A stretch of DNA of 64,000 bases from Desulfocapsa sp050291935. Lineage in GTDB: Bacteria; Desulfobacterota; Desulfobulbia; Desulfobulbales; Desulfocapsaceae. The stretch is taken from positions 1-64,000 of the forward strand of contig JBNKKR010000016.1 of assembly GCA_050291935.1 (NCBI GenBank). Direction: 5' to 3'. Below the pieces are notes generated by a model that did no database searches, had not been told where the DNA came from, and worked only from the letters and a program-made list of their open reading frames with translations. Positions 8,111 to 17,380 of the stretch are shown here, one piece after another (positions within the stretch are counted from its first letter, which is position 1; the number at the start of each line of letters is the position of its first letter). Position numbers and translations under genes: made by a program.

Positions 8111-8827
8111 ATGTCCATGAATGCTATCTTTGATCCACAACAGTTTTTCGATAAAATCTATTGTATTTCTGTGGATACAAGAGAGGATAGACGGATACAG
8201 GCCAAAAAGGAGTTTGATAAGCTTGGGATTGGGGACCGGGTGGAGTTTGTGCTTGTTAAGAAACATCACAAAGATCCTGAACAGGGCATTTTTGAATCCC
8301 ATTTTTCCTGTTTGCGTCGGGGATATGAAGCGGGAGCTGAACATATTCTTATCTTTGAAGATGATCTCGTGGTGGATTATTTTCAGGAAGAGCGAAGCAC
8401 TCAGGCCATAGCGGAGCTTGCAAAGCTTTCCCGGTGGGATGGCTTCTATTTGGGCGCGATTGTAAGTAGCAGTAAACGATGTGCAAAACATCTCAGCAGC
8501 ATAAGGTACCGTTGTCTTACCCACGGTTACGCCTTAAATCGCCCATTTGTCCAACAAATACTCAAAAAATCCTGGCAAGGGGTGGCATATGATGGCTTTT
8601 TAAAAGAATATTGCCACCATTGCTTTGCACCTATTCCCATGATCGCCTTTCAATCGACGGCAAAGAGTGATAATACAACATTTCAACTTGACAGGATTCG
8701 GCGAATTTTTGGTGGGCTGAAGTTTCTGCAACGGGCCAATGAACTCTTTTTGCGCTATAAGTATCCGGTTATTGCCTCCCATATCCTTTTGTTGCTACTT
8801 GGACTGCTGCTCATTGTGACATGGTAA
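8111..8827 (+). CDS. glycosyltransferase family 25-like protein with C-terminal membrane anchor
   Basis: A 238-residue protein resembling LPS-type GT25 transferases. Near the start KIYCISVDTREDRR is the typical opening strand with a conserved Asp-Arg pair. HFSCLRRGYEAG and IFEDDLVVD follow, the latter with the acidic ExD metal/nucleotide site. The last 20 or so residues are strongly hydrophobic, suggesting a membrane anchor, which is unusual for the family. It overlaps the exporter gene by 7 bases. It could add a sugar to the cluster product or to lipid A core; context favours the first, without proof. Confidence 0.72.
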   Translation: MSMNAIFDPQQFFDKIYCISVDTREDRRIQAKKEFDKLGIGDRVEFVLVKKHHKDPEQGIFESHFSCLRRGYEAGAEHILIFEDDLVVDYFQEERSTQAIAELAKLSRWDGFYLGAIVSSSKRCAKHLSSIRYRCLTHGYALNRPFVQQILKKSWQGVAYDGFLKEYCHHCFAPIPMIAFQSTAKSDNTTFQLDRIRRIFGGLKFLQRANELFLRYKYPVIASHILLLLLGLLLIVTW

Positions 8828-11800
8828 AATTGTTTAACATACCGCTCTTTCTATTGGTGCTGCTGACCATTGTTCTCAGTGGCGGGGGCGCCTTTTTACG
8901 CCTTGAGATGGATACGGATATTGTACGGTCATTGCCTGCTGATTCTGCCGTGGTGCGTGATGCCCTTGCTATCTTTGATAAACATCCCATTCATGATCAG
9001 ATTGCCATTGATATCCACAGTAGTGATGAACAAAGCAAAACATTGCTAGCCTGTGGGCATATCCTGGAAACAGATCTTCTTGCCAGTGGTTTATTTCTGG
9101 AAGTAGGCAGTGGTGCTGTGGCGGATCGTATTCCAGAGCTTGCCTTGCATGTGGTTTCGCATCTTCCTCTCTCTTTTTCTGCTCGGGAATTACAACAGGA
9201 GATCGCTCCCAGGTTAGAGGCGGATCATATAGAAAAGCGCTTGCAGGAGATGGTTGAAAAACTCAGTGGCCTTGAAGGAATAGGGCAGGAGAAATTTTTG
9301 GCCAGTGACCCTCTTGGGTTTATGGAGCCGGTGATGGCAAGACTTGCCATGTTGGCTCCTTTTTCTGGTGTGCAGGTTGTTGAAGGCTTTGTGATCTCAA
9401 AAGATGGTAAACATCTTTTACTTACTGCAAAACCAAAGGCTTCCGGCACCGATACAGCTTCGGCAAGACAGCTCGCCACGGTGATTCAAGGGGCAGAGAA
9501 ACATCTAAACGAGCAATTTGCAGGACAAAATCCAACAATCACCCTCACTCCCGTTGGTGCGTATCGGGCAGCCCTTGATAACGAGCAGATTATTCGCCAT
9601 GATGTGAATTTTGCCCTTTTTCTTTCCATGTTGGGCATCTGTTTGTTATTATTTGCAGCTTTTCCAAGACCCTTGATTGGCCTGTTCTCACTTGTCCCGG
9701 CTCTATTTGGTACAGCGGTCTCGCTCCTTCTTTTCTCGTTTATTCACCCTTCTATTTCCCTTATGGTGTTGGGATTTGGCGGGGCGATCATATCCATCAC
9801 CGTCGATCATGGGATAGGCTACCTCCTCTTTTTGGATCGTCCCCAAAAGACCAAGGGAAAAGAAGCTGCCCATGAGATACGATCCATTGGTCTCCTTGCC
9901 GTACTCACCACCTGTGGGGCCTTCTTAACCCTTAGTGTGAGCGGTTTTCCTGTTTTTGTCCAGTTGGGGCAATTTACCGCCATGGGAATGCTCTTTTCTT
10001 TTCTGTTTGTCCATTTTATCTTTCCCCATATTACCCCGTCCCTCACTGGGTCCAAACGTCGCAGGTTGCCATTACAAAATATTGTGGATCGTTTGTATAA
10101 CACTGGAAAAAAAGGATTTGTCTGTGCTGTGTTGCTGGCATCGATGTTACTCTTTTATGCAAAACCGGATTTTCAGGTAAGCCTTGCAAGTATGAATACG
10201 GTGAGTGAACAAACCCTTGCTGCTGATACCCTTTTTCAATCCGTTTGGGGCAATGTAGAGCAAAAGGTGGTGTTGATGCTTTCCGCTGATTCGGCCGGTG
10301 AGCTTATGCAAAAAAATGATCAGTTACTTGGAACAATGGAGGCTTTTGAAAACAGGTCTTCTGTTGCCAAGAGTTTTGTGACTTCGATGATCTTTCCAGG
10401 TAAGCAGAGGGCCCGGGAAAACCATATGGCCTGGAAGCAATTCTGGAATAATACACGTGTGGCTACGCTTGAGCAGCATCTTATGACCCAGGGAGCCAGA
10501 TTTGGATTTAGCAAGCAGGCCTTTGCCCCGTTTTTGCAATCGCTTCGTCCTGAATATGTGGTGGAGCCACCAATGCTGGATCCAGCCTTTTATCCCCTCT
10601 TTGAGATTATTGAAAGTGAAGGCAAATTGAATGCGTTTGTTAATATTAACAGGGGAGAAGGGTACAATTCAGAAGAATTTTACACCCGGTATCACAGTCT
10701 GGGGAAGATATTTGACGGTCCGTATTTTTCAGCACAACTGGCCGATATTCTGTTTAGAAGTTTTTCCATAATGCTTGGCATAATAGCACTTGCAATCCTT
10801 GTCTTTCTTCTTCTCTTTTATGCGGACCTCAAACTTACCCTCCTCACATTGCTGCCTCCGCTTTTTTCTTATATTTGTACCTTGGGAACCATGCATCTTT
10901 TGGGACAGCCTTTGGATATCCCGGCTCTTATGCTTTCAATTGTGATCCTTGGCATGGGGATTGATTATTCTATCTATTTGGTGCGGGCCCATCAACGCTA
11001 CCGGGAATCCAAGGATTCTGCCTATGGCTTGATAAGAATGACGGTCTTTATGGCCGGCGTTTCCACCCTCATTGGGTTTGGCGTACTCTGTTTTGCAAAA
11101 CACAGTTTGCTCCGTTCCATCGGGATAACTTCTGTGCTGGGAATTGGCTATTCTTTACTGGGAGCATTTGTGTTGTTACCTCCGCTTTTAAACTGGTACT
11201 TTGCCAGGAGTGCTGACTGTGGAAATGACGTAGTACAGAGGGTACGCATGCGATATCGTCTTATGGAAGCCTATCCTCGTATGTTTGCAAGATTTAAACT
11301 GAAAACAGATCCCATGTTTGCAGATTTACCGGATTTGCTTGCAAAAAGGAGGGAGAGAATCCGTTTGATTTTAGATATTGGTTGCGGCTATGGAGTTCCC
11401 GGTTGCTGGTGTCTTGAATATTGCACAAATGCAAAACTGATCGGTCTTGATCCTGATCTGGAGCGTACACGGGTGGCAAGGCTGGCCATGGGAGATCGGG
11501 GGAGGGTAATAACCCAAATGGCTTCCTCGCTGCCCTCGCTAAAAGAACCTGCAGATTTGGTTTTAGTGCTTGATATGTTGCATTATCTAGATGATGCTGC
11601 AGTAGGGCAACTTTTTACAAACTGTTTTTCTGCCATGGCGAATGATGGGATACTTCTTATCCGGTATGTGATTTATCCCGAAAGTCGCGGCGTTTCCTGG
11701 GCCTGGCGCCTAGAAGATATGCGAGCCAAACGGTGGGGGGAAAGGGCATATTATAGAACGCGAAAAGAGATGGCACTCCTTGCTGAAAAAACGGGATTTG

Positions 11801-11874
11801 TTGTGGAGACAAACTCTGTCACCACAAGTGATGAAGAACTTGTATGGCTGCTTGCAAGAGTTGAAAGAAAATGA
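8821..11874 (+). CDS. MMPL/RND-type lipid exporter fused to a SAM-dependent methyltransferase
   Basis: A 1017-residue protein with two parts. Residues 1-790 are an MMPL-family transporter: an N-terminal membrane helix, a large periplasmic loop (about 30-250), a block of five helices with a DHGIGY motif, a second loop, and a second block whose helix 4 has GMGIDYSIYL. Residues 800-1017 form a cytoplasmic class I methyltransferase with SAM-binding LDIGCGYG at 851-858 and an acidic GLDPD strand end. MMPL proteins move lipids or polyketides across the inner membrane. The fusion suggests methylation and export of one substrate. No frameshift separates the halves. Fusion by missing stop is unlikely, as the linker is clean coding sequence. 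Confidence 0.88.
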   Translation: MVKLFNIPLFLLVLLTIVLSGGGAFLRLEMDTDIVRSLPADSAVVRDALAIFDKHPIHDQIAIDIHSSDEQSKTLLACGHILETDLLASGLFLEVGSGAVADRIPELALHVVSHLPLSFSARELQQEIAPRLEADHIEKRLQEMVEKLSGLEGIGQEKFLASDPLGFMEPVMARLAMLAPFSGVQVVEGFVISKDGKHLLLTAKPKASGTDTASARQLATVIQGAEKHLNEQFAGQNPTITLTPVGAYRAALDNEQIIRHDVNFALFLSMLGICLLLFAAFPRPLIGLFSLVPALFGTAVSLLLFSFIHPSISLMVLGFGGAIISITVDHGIGYLLFLDRPQKTKGKEAAHEIRSIGLLAVLTTCGAFLTLSVSGFPVFVQLGQFTAMGMLFSFLFVHFIFPHITPSLTGSKRRRLPLQNIVDRLYNTGKKGFVCAVLLASMLLFYAKPDFQVSLASMNTVSEQTLAADTLFQSVWGNVEQKVVLMLSADSAGELMQKNDQLLGTMEAFENRSSVAKSFVTSMIFPGKQRARENHMAWKQFWNNTRVATLEQHLMTQGARFGFSKQAFAPFLQSLRPEYVVEPPMLDPAFYPLFEIIESEGKLNAFVNINRGEGYNSEEFYTRYHSLGKIFDGPYFSAQLADILFRSFSIMLGIIALAILVFLLLFYADLKLTLLTLLPPLFSYICTLGTMHLLGQPLDIPALMLSIVILGMGIDYSIYLVRAHQRYRESKDSAYGLIRMTVFMAGVSTLIGFGVLCFAKHSLLRSIGITSVLGIGYSLLGAFVLLPPLLNWYFARSADCGNDVVQRVRMRYRLMEAYPRMFARFKLKTDPMFADLPDLLAKRRERIRLILDIGCGYGVPGCWCLEYCTNAKLIGLDPDLERTRVARLAMGDRGRVITQMASSLPSLKEPADLVLVLDMLHYLDDAAVGQLFTNCFSAMANDGILLIRYVIYPESRGVSWAWRLEDMRAKRWGERAYYRTRKEMALLAEKTGFVVETNSVTTSDEELVWLLARVERK

Positions 11875-12647
11875 AGGAGAAATGGTCGCAGGCGGAAAAA
11901 TTGGGGATGTTTTCTTTTGGTTGTGCACTACTCCTTCTCTTTGTGTCGGTAAAGTTGGCATTACTTGTTCTTATTCTTTTTCTTTGCTGTTGTATGATCG
12001 CTCCATTTGTTCCCGGATGGGGATTTTTCCAAAAGGTTATTAATAAAGGAAGCAGTACATGTGCTGGAGTTGTGCTCAGTTTTGATGATGGCCCTTCTCC
12101 TGAAACAACACCGATGATTTTGGATTTGCTGGATCGATATGGGTATAAAGCCATTTTTTTTGTTATTGGTGAAAAGGCGGAAAAATATCCGGAATTGATA
12201 GATGCAATCGTAAAAAAAGGCCATGATATTGGCAATCACTCCTGGAAACATGACAGCTTTCTTATGTTGCGTAGCAGGCAGAGCTTGTTGCAAGATCTTG
12301 CAAAGACGCAACAGCTTCTCGAAAGTTATGGTATTCAGCCACGTTTTTTTAGACCACCTGCCGGGATTACAAATCCACGGCTGCGAGCTGTATTAGTAAA
12401 ACTCAACCTCCAACTGCTAACTTTTAGTTGCCGTGGTTATGATGGTGGGAATAAAAAGATTTCTAACTTGTCCAAACGATTGCTAAAAAAAATAGCACCA
12501 GGAGATATTATCCTTTTGCATGATTCTCCGCCACAAGGGCAGAACAGGGTTGCAGATTTACACAAAGAGCTGGAGATGTTCTTTGTGGGGCTTAACAGGA
12601 GGGGCTATGCTGCTCTTTGTGTTGATAGCCTGATACAACATGACTAG
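11871..12647 (+). CDS. polysaccharide deacetylase (NodB-type) with N-terminal membrane helix
   Basis: A 258-residue carbohydrate esterase family 4 protein. After a hydrophobic N-terminal anchor (about residues 12-45) come the catalytic motifs: SFDDG (Asp 72 and 73), the metal-binding HSWKH near residues 123-127, RPPAG near 163, and a late ILLHD with a His. All key residues are present, so it should be an active N-acetyl-sugar deacetylase facing the periplasm. Its start overlaps the exporter stop by 4 bases (ATGA), which ties it to the cluster. The substrate might be an N-acetylated sugar added by the GT25 enzyme (inference). Confidence 0.85.
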   Translation: MKEKWSQAEKLGMFSFGCALLLLFVSVKLALLVLILFLCCCMIAPFVPGWGFFQKVINKGSSTCAGVVLSFDDGPSPETTPMILDLLDRYGYKAIFFVIGEKAEKYPELIDAIVKKGHDIGNHSWKHDSFLMLRSRQSLLQDLAKTQQLLESYGIQPRFFRPPAGITNPRLRAVLVKLNLQLLTFSCRGYDGGNKKISNLSKRLLKKIAPGDIILLHDSPPQGQNRVADLHKELEMFFVGLNRRGYAALCVDSLIQHD

Positions 12648-12745
12648 CCCAAATTACTCTTACCATGGATCCGGTAGACCCCATGCAGATCTGTTATTGT
12701 ACCATTTCTGATACTTGAATTTGATAGATCAGGAAAGGTGAGCAA

Positions 12746-12780
12746 GAAGGGGCCATTTTTCTTGACCTGGGCCCTTTTTT
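12746..12780 (+). terminator. intrinsic terminator after the lipid-type cluster
   Basis: AAGGGGCC pairs with GGGCCCTT across a loop of about 14 bases (one small bulge) and is followed by a run of six T. It lies about 100 bases after the deacetylase stop and before the kinase gene, a natural end for the cluster transcript. Confidence 0.65.
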
Positions 12781-12855
12781 AAGAGAAGCTAAGAGTATAG
12801 CGTTGGGGAGTGTTACCTTTCCTCTTTCACCTATTGACGATAGAGCAAATTTACT

Positions 12856-15360
12856 ATGGCAACTGTTTTAGCGACAAATACCGTGCAAAGGGTTTTTCTT
12901 TGCACTCTTTTTTTGGTGCTCTATTCAACGCAGGTATATGGCGTTTTAGAAGATCCTACATCTTCTCCAACTGAAAATACACCGGTATCAATACAAAAGG
13001 TTAGGACAATTATTGTTGATAATTATTATCCGTACACCTTTGCAAGCAGCAATGGGGAGCCGGATGGGTTCAGTGTAGATTTGATGCGAGCTGCAACACA
13101 AGTAATGGGGTTGGAACTGGAAATTCGTGTGGACACCTGGGAAAGGGCACTACATTCTTTACAAAGTGGAGAGATCGATTTTCTCCCAATGATGGCCTAT
13201 TCGAAGGAAAGGGATAAATCTTTTGATTTCTCCGCCCCCCACACCATTGCTTATGACGCCTTTTTTACAGGAAAAAACAGTGGTAGCATACACTCTTTGC
13301 AGGATCTTAAAGGGAAGAAGATTATTGTTATGAAAAATGATCAGGCCCACGATTTTCTTATTTCTTCAGGTGTGGTGAAGGATGAAGATCTGATCTTCAT
13401 CGACAATTTGCCCGATGGACTCAGGCGACTATCTGCTGGCGAAGGTGATGCAGCACTGATGCCAAAACTGGTGGGACTGGTCCTTGTTAAAAAACTGAAG
13501 CTAAGTAACCTGAAGTTATCACCGGTTGTTATTGAGTCATATAACAGACCGTTCAGTTTTGCCGTAAATGAAGGTAATCAACCGCTCCTTGAACGTTTTA
13601 GTCAGGGCTTGAGCATCCTCAAAACAACAGGGCAGTATAACGAAATCTATGAGAGATGGTTCGGCCCCTTTGAATCTTCAGCACTTAGTGTAAAGAGTGT
13701 ATTGCGCTATCTTGCAGGAGTAATAATCCTCTTCCTGTTCTTAGGTGTTGTATTGCTGTTCTGGACCTTGTCCTTAAAAAAACAGGTCGCTTTACGAACA
13801 AAGAGTCTTAATGATGAAGTTGAGGAGCGTAAAAAAGCTGAGAAACGTTTTCGTATTTTGTCCGATGGCGCCTTTGAGGCGGTGGTTATCCATAGAGATG
13901 GTTGTATTATTCAGGCTAACGCCCAATATTATAAGATGTTTGGCTATGAGCCACAGGAACTTGAAAATATAAATGCCATTGATAAGACCACTGCGCCCAA
14001 ATCCATTGATATCATAAAGGCTCAGGTCGCCACTGGTGGTTTGGGGCCGTATGAGATGTATGGGCTTAAAAAGGATGGTACAACATTTCCCGTTGAGATT
14101 CGGGCAAGGGGAATGGAATATAATGGGCAAGCGGTGCGGATGGCAGCCATCAGGGATCTTTCCGAGCAGAAGAAGGCGGAGGAGGAACGAAAAATTCTTG
14201 AATCTCGTCTGCAACGGGCGGAGAAGATGGAAGCAATAGGGACGTTGGCTGGAGGGGTTGCCCACGATCTGAACAATGTTTTAAGTGGTATTGTGGGATA
14301 CCCTGATTTGATTCTGATGGATCTTCCCCCTGATAGCCCCATAAGAAAAGCGATTGTTACCATACAGGAATCCGGTAAGAAAGCTGCGGCAATCGTTCAA
14401 GATATGCTGACCCTTGCCAGAAGAGGGGTGGCGGTCTCGGAAGTTGTCAATCTCAATGATGTGGTGCGTGACTATCAAAAATCCCCTGAATATGAAAAGA
14501 TGAAGGAGTTTTTCCCCGAGGCCCGATTTGAAGTTGATTTACAAAAAGATCTTTTGGATATTCTGGGTTCACCGTTTCATTTATACAAAACAGTAATGAA
14601 CTTAGTTTCTAACGCCATGGAATCATTAACAGGGGAAGGGGTTGTAACCGTATCCACAAAAAGTCAGTATATTGATGCACCCATAGGGGAATATGACGAG
14701 GTACGGGAAGGGGACTATGTGGTTTTGGCGGTGAGCGATAACGGTGTGGGAATAAGCACAGAAGATCTGCAAAAGATATTTGAGCCTTTTTACACCAAAA
14801 AAGTCATGGGGAGGAGTGGAACTGGTCTTGGAATGGCGGTCGTTTGGGGTACTGTTAAGGATCATAGTGGCTATATTGATGTTGAAAGTATAAGGGGAGA
14901 GGGAAGCACATTTACCCTGTATTTTCCTGTGACCAGAAGGGTTGGAAATAGAAAAGAAGAACGGGCCATTGGTGATTATCGGGGAAATGGTGAAAGCATT
15001 TTGGTCGTTGATGATAGTGCACAACAAAGGGATATAGCCTCTGTTCTTTTGGAAAAATTGGGCTATGATGTTGATACGGTCGCAAGTGGAGAGGAGGCTA
15101 TTGATTATCTAAAGACAGCCTGTCCTGATCTTGTTGTTCTTGATATGATCATGGATCCTGGGATGGATGGCCTTGATACTTACAAAAAAATCCTGGAAAT
15201 ATGTCCTGGACAACCTGCCATTATTGCCAGCGGATATGCCGAAACAGAGCGTGTACGAGAAGCGCAAAAGCTGGGGGCTGGGCAATATGTGAAAAAACCG
15301 TATACCATGGAAAAAATTGGAATGGCAGTTGGAATGGAGCTTAGGCGAAAAACGGTTTGA
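12856..15360 (+). CDS. hybrid sensor histidine kinase with periplasmic solute-binding domain, PAS and receiver
   Basis: An 834-residue signalling protein. A signal peptide (about 1-30) is followed by a family 3 solute-binding (amino-acid/ligand) domain at about 50-270, beginning IIVDNYYPYTF. A membrane helix (about 285-310) leads to a short coiled region, a PAS domain (about 330-430), a HisKA domain with GGVAHDLNNVLSG (His near 467), an HATPase with DNGVGI and GTGLGMAVV, and a C-terminal receiver (about 713-834) with its Asp in VVLDMIMD and the conserved Lys in KKPYT. It probably senses a small periplasmic ligand. No partner regulator gene is adjacent. Its 3' end abuts a GGDEF remnant. Confidence 0.92.
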   Translation: MATVLATNTVQRVFLCTLFLVLYSTQVYGVLEDPTSSPTENTPVSIQKVRTIIVDNYYPYTFASSNGEPDGFSVDLMRAATQVMGLELEIRVDTWERALHSLQSGEIDFLPMMAYSKERDKSFDFSAPHTIAYDAFFTGKNSGSIHSLQDLKGKKIIVMKNDQAHDFLISSGVVKDEDLIFIDNLPDGLRRLSAGEGDAALMPKLVGLVLVKKLKLSNLKLSPVVIESYNRPFSFAVNEGNQPLLERFSQGLSILKTTGQYNEIYERWFGPFESSALSVKSVLRYLAGVIILFLFLGVVLLFWTLSLKKQVALRTKSLNDEVEERKKAEKRFRILSDGAFEAVVIHRDGCIIQANAQYYKMFGYEPQELENINAIDKTTAPKSIDIIKAQVATGGLGPYEMYGLKKDGTTFPVEIRARGMEYNGQAVRMAAIRDLSEQKKAEEERKILESRLQRAEKMEAIGTLAGGVAHDLNNVLSGIVGYPDLILMDLPPDSPIRKAIVTIQESGKKAAAIVQDMLTLARRGVAVSEVVNLNDVVRDYQKSPEYEKMKEFFPEARFEVDLQKDLLDILGSPFHLYKTVMNLVSNAMESLTGEGVVTVSTKSQYIDAPIGEYDEVREGDYVVLAVSDNGVGISTEDLQKIFEPFYTKKVMGRSGTGLGMAVVWGTVKDHSGYIDVESIRGEGSTFTLYFPVTRRVGNRKEERAIGDYRGNGESILVVDDSAQQRDIASVLLEKLGYDVDTVASGEEAIDYLKTACPDLVVLDMIMDPGMDGLDTYKKILEICPGQPAIIASGYAETERVREAQKLGAGQYVKKPYTMEKIGMAVGMELRRKTV

Positions 15361-15514
15361 GACAGTTTTTGAAACGGGTAATAATAAAGGATCTGAGATA
15401 AATAAAACAGTGTCATTCAGTATCGGTGTTGCAACTCTTGTCCCAGACAGGAAAACCTTCTCGGAATCATTGATTTCCATTGCCGATATGTCGTTGTATG
15501 AGGGTAAAAAATAG
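15361..15514 (+). pseudogene. C-terminal remnant of a GGDEF (diguanylate cyclase) domain
   Basis: Immediately after the kinase stop the sequence, in another frame, encodes VSFSIGVATLVPD and later IADMSLYEGKK, the end of a GGDEF domain. The GGDEF catalytic loop itself and everything upstream are missing, so it cannot make cyclic-di-GMP. An apparent ATG at 15317 lies inside the kinase gene and gives only a chance fusion of 65 residues. It marks the left border of the decayed accessory zone. Confidence 0.65.
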
Positions 15515-15543
15515 CGGTAGAAATAGAACGACTTTAGGTTCTG

Positions 15544-15735
15544 TTACGCACTGATGTTCTCTTTTTCAGTACCGCAGTTCCAACATGAAGTAAATTGTCC
15601 CTCTATACTTTCGTGGCATGTTGGGCAGTTCCAGGAAGGTTTTTCTTCTATTTGAGGATCAATAGCTTCCTCGACAATTTCTTTTGCCCTTTTATGGTGT
15701 GATAGTGTCTCAATAGCCGAATAATTTAATAACAC
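15544..15735 (-). CDS. short zinc-ribbon protein or fragment
   Basis: A 63-residue frame with a GTG start. Its C-terminal half has WNCPTCHE and CWNCG, two CxxC pairs suited to bind one zinc ion. The N-terminal half is helical and acidic (KRAKEIVEEAI). The frame stays open for about 14 codons upstream of the GTG with plausible coding sequence, but no better start appears before a stop, so it may be the tail of a longer gene cut off by rearrangement. Function unknown. Confidence 0.4.
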   Translation of the reverse strand: MLLNYSAIETLSHHKRAKEIVEEAIDPQIEEKPSWNCPTCHESIEGQFTSCWNCGTEKENISA

Positions 15736-15780
15736 GATCAGTTTTACGAAAGTTGCATTCTTTTGTCTTGTAAACTATTG

Positions 15781-16289
15781 TTAGGAAATAATGAGGGAAG
15801 TTGTAACTGGTTCAGGTATTATGCCTCCCAAAACCGGAGATATTTCTCTGTTAATCCTATTGGGTTTGGTGCGGGCTAAATCTTTATGCATATGTTCAAA
15901 ATGATCCGGTTAACTGGGTGGATCCTTGGGGGTTGGATAGATATAACAACTGTCGGGGTAAAGGAAGTTTATATGAGTTTGGTTGTCGAAAAGCTGTTGA
16001 CTGGGCTTGTAGTGGAAATAAAAATATTTCATGCTGTGAGTCCGAGAAAACTGAATGTTTAGGGAAAATTGATTGTACTGCTCCAGATGCTGATATACAG
16101 ATTCAGAATTGTAATGCACAGTATGTGCTATGCATCTCAAGGACCAAAAAACCTAAAAAAGATCCCCCAGAGAAACCAATCCCACATCCAACAACACCGA
16201 AACCGGATGCTCCGCCGATTACCACGAAACCAGATAAATGGGGAGAGCCACCACCAATAAAGCATGAAGACTACTTGAAGAAGAAATGA
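15781..16289 (+). pseudogene. 3' remnant of an Rhs-repeat gene with Cys-rich C-terminal tail
   Basis: From 15781 one frame reads NWFRYYASQNRRYFS then VNPIGFGAG and hits TAA at 15877. The next frame continues as GLNLYAYVQNDPVNWVDPWG. Together these are the conserved Rhs core end (normally ending NPVNWVDPWGL), broken by a one-base shift near 15871-15875. The tail after WVDPWGL (about 115 residues) has nine cysteines and then a Pro/Lys-rich stretch. In intact Rhs proteins this variable tail is often a toxin. No known toxin motif is recognised here, and the long Rhs repeat body is absent, so the gene is dead or an orphan tail. Confidence 0.72.
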
Positions 16290-16334
16290 GCTGTCCTGGT
16301 CCACAATAACAAAATTTAGCTATACAACTTTAAA

Positions 16335-16850
16335 ATGAAACAGATTCTTTTATCAGTCTCAATTTTTGTTTCTGGGCTTTTGTGTGGGATCGTGATTTTG
16401 AGTTCTTTGCTTTCTTATGCTCAAAAAGGATATATCGATGATCTGTGCTTACAATTCCGTGCGGACGAAAATATAAAGGCTATTGAGGCAACAAAAAAAG
16501 GTGATATGTATGGAACTCTGATACATCGCCAGAATGTAGTTAACACATTCGACAAGGAGGATAATTTCTTTAATTTTGCTGAAGTAGATTTCAGTATTTG
16601 GTCTGTTCTTCAGTCATATATCCTCACTTCAGTGAAGGATTCTACTTTCAATGCTACTGGCGAACGCTTATCTGAAGGTCTCGAACGTGGTAAATTAGCA
16701 TTTGAATACGAAAAACTTGGTGCTACTTCTCAAGCTGAATATGAGTGGACTATAGCTGTAAAATTAGCAGGCTACTCAAATAAGCAGCAAGAGTTTAAAA
16801 AACTTATACTAGAAATGATCGAGGCTGAAAAAACAGCTCTTGCTCAATGA
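16335..16850 (+). CDS. membrane-anchored hypothetical protein, candidate immunity partner of the Rhs tail
   Basis: A 171-residue product not assigned to a family. Residues 5-28 form one strong hydrophobic helix (a signal-anchor), followed by an acidic, helical domain ending in a Glu/Lys-rich segment. It starts 46 bases after the Rhs tail on the same strand, the usual place for an immunity gene, but nothing in the sequence proves that role. The frame is undamaged. Low GC matches the neighbouring accessory DNA. Confidence 0.55.
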   Translation: MKQILLSVSIFVSGLLCGIVILSSLLSYAQKGYIDDLCLQFRADENIKAIEATKKGDMYGTLIHRQNVVNTFDKEDNFFNFAEVDFSIWSVLQSYILTSVKDSTFNATGERLSEGLERGKLAFEYEKLGATSQAEYEWTIAVKLAGYSNKQQEFKKLILEMIEAEKTALAQ

Positions 16851-16857
16851 AGAGTTA

Positions 16858-16926
16858 ACCGGCTCCGCCCGTTGATAAAGGGGTCGCGTCTTTGCTTGAC
16901 TCTTGCCAATGAAAAGCTCACCGGCT
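16858..16926. repeat. left copies of a short dispersed direct repeat
   Basis: Bases 16905-16926 (GCCAATGAAAAGCTCACCGG and CT) recur exactly at 17772-17793. Bases 16858-16874 (ACCGGCTCCGCCCGTTG) match 17787-17803 at 16 of 17 positions. Thus both halves of the right-hand copy occur here in swapped order, bracketing a toxin-antitoxin pair. Confidence 0.6.
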
Positions 16927-16961
16927 AGTCCGGTGTAACGGCAGATTGGCATCTTTCATTT

Positions 16962-17380
16962 TCAGGTTCCAGACGTTCTGATCTGTTCCAACAATTCGGT
17001 GGGGTCGAGTACATTAGACCTGTCACCATAGTCGGTCTTGTTTCTTGTCGCTAACATTTCGCAACTGTTTCGCATAAAGATGACATACTGCACTGCGTCC
17101 TCAAAATCGTCCATACCCGAATTAAGTGCTGCCCGGAAGCCATCCTCGTCAATATCCACCAGCTCGAAGATATCCAAAATATCAGCGATAAAACTGCGGG
17201 CCTTTTCCTGGTCGGCATATTTGTTGATGATATAAAAGATGTCTGTGATGCTGGTATTGGAGAGGCAAGCAGTGATTTCCTTTTGCTCCGCAAGCCGCAC
17301 AGTAGCGCTGCCTGTTCTACGAACGGCTTACGGTTCAAAGCGATATCAAGAATGATGTTGGTGTCAATGAGCACCTTCAC
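16962..17380 (-). pseudogene. PIN-domain toxin (VapC-like), frameshifted
   Basis: The start (GTG 17380) gives VKVLIDTNIILDIALNRKPF, the classic PIN opening with its first metal-binding Asp. After QAA the reading moves to another frame, beginning RLAEQKEITACLSN and continuing through the later PIN motifs, including FEDAVQY and ATRNKTDY with the remaining acidic residues, to the stop at 16962. A small indel near 17297-17310 separates the two frames, so no full ribonuclease can be made unless a sequencing error is involved. The start overlaps the antitoxin stop by 4 bases. Confidence 0.72.

Noticed and set aside
15317..15514. 65-residue open frame with GGDEF-like end
   Set aside because: Its first third lies inside the kinase gene in another frame. 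Only the part after 15360 is a GGDEF remnant, listed as pseudogene.
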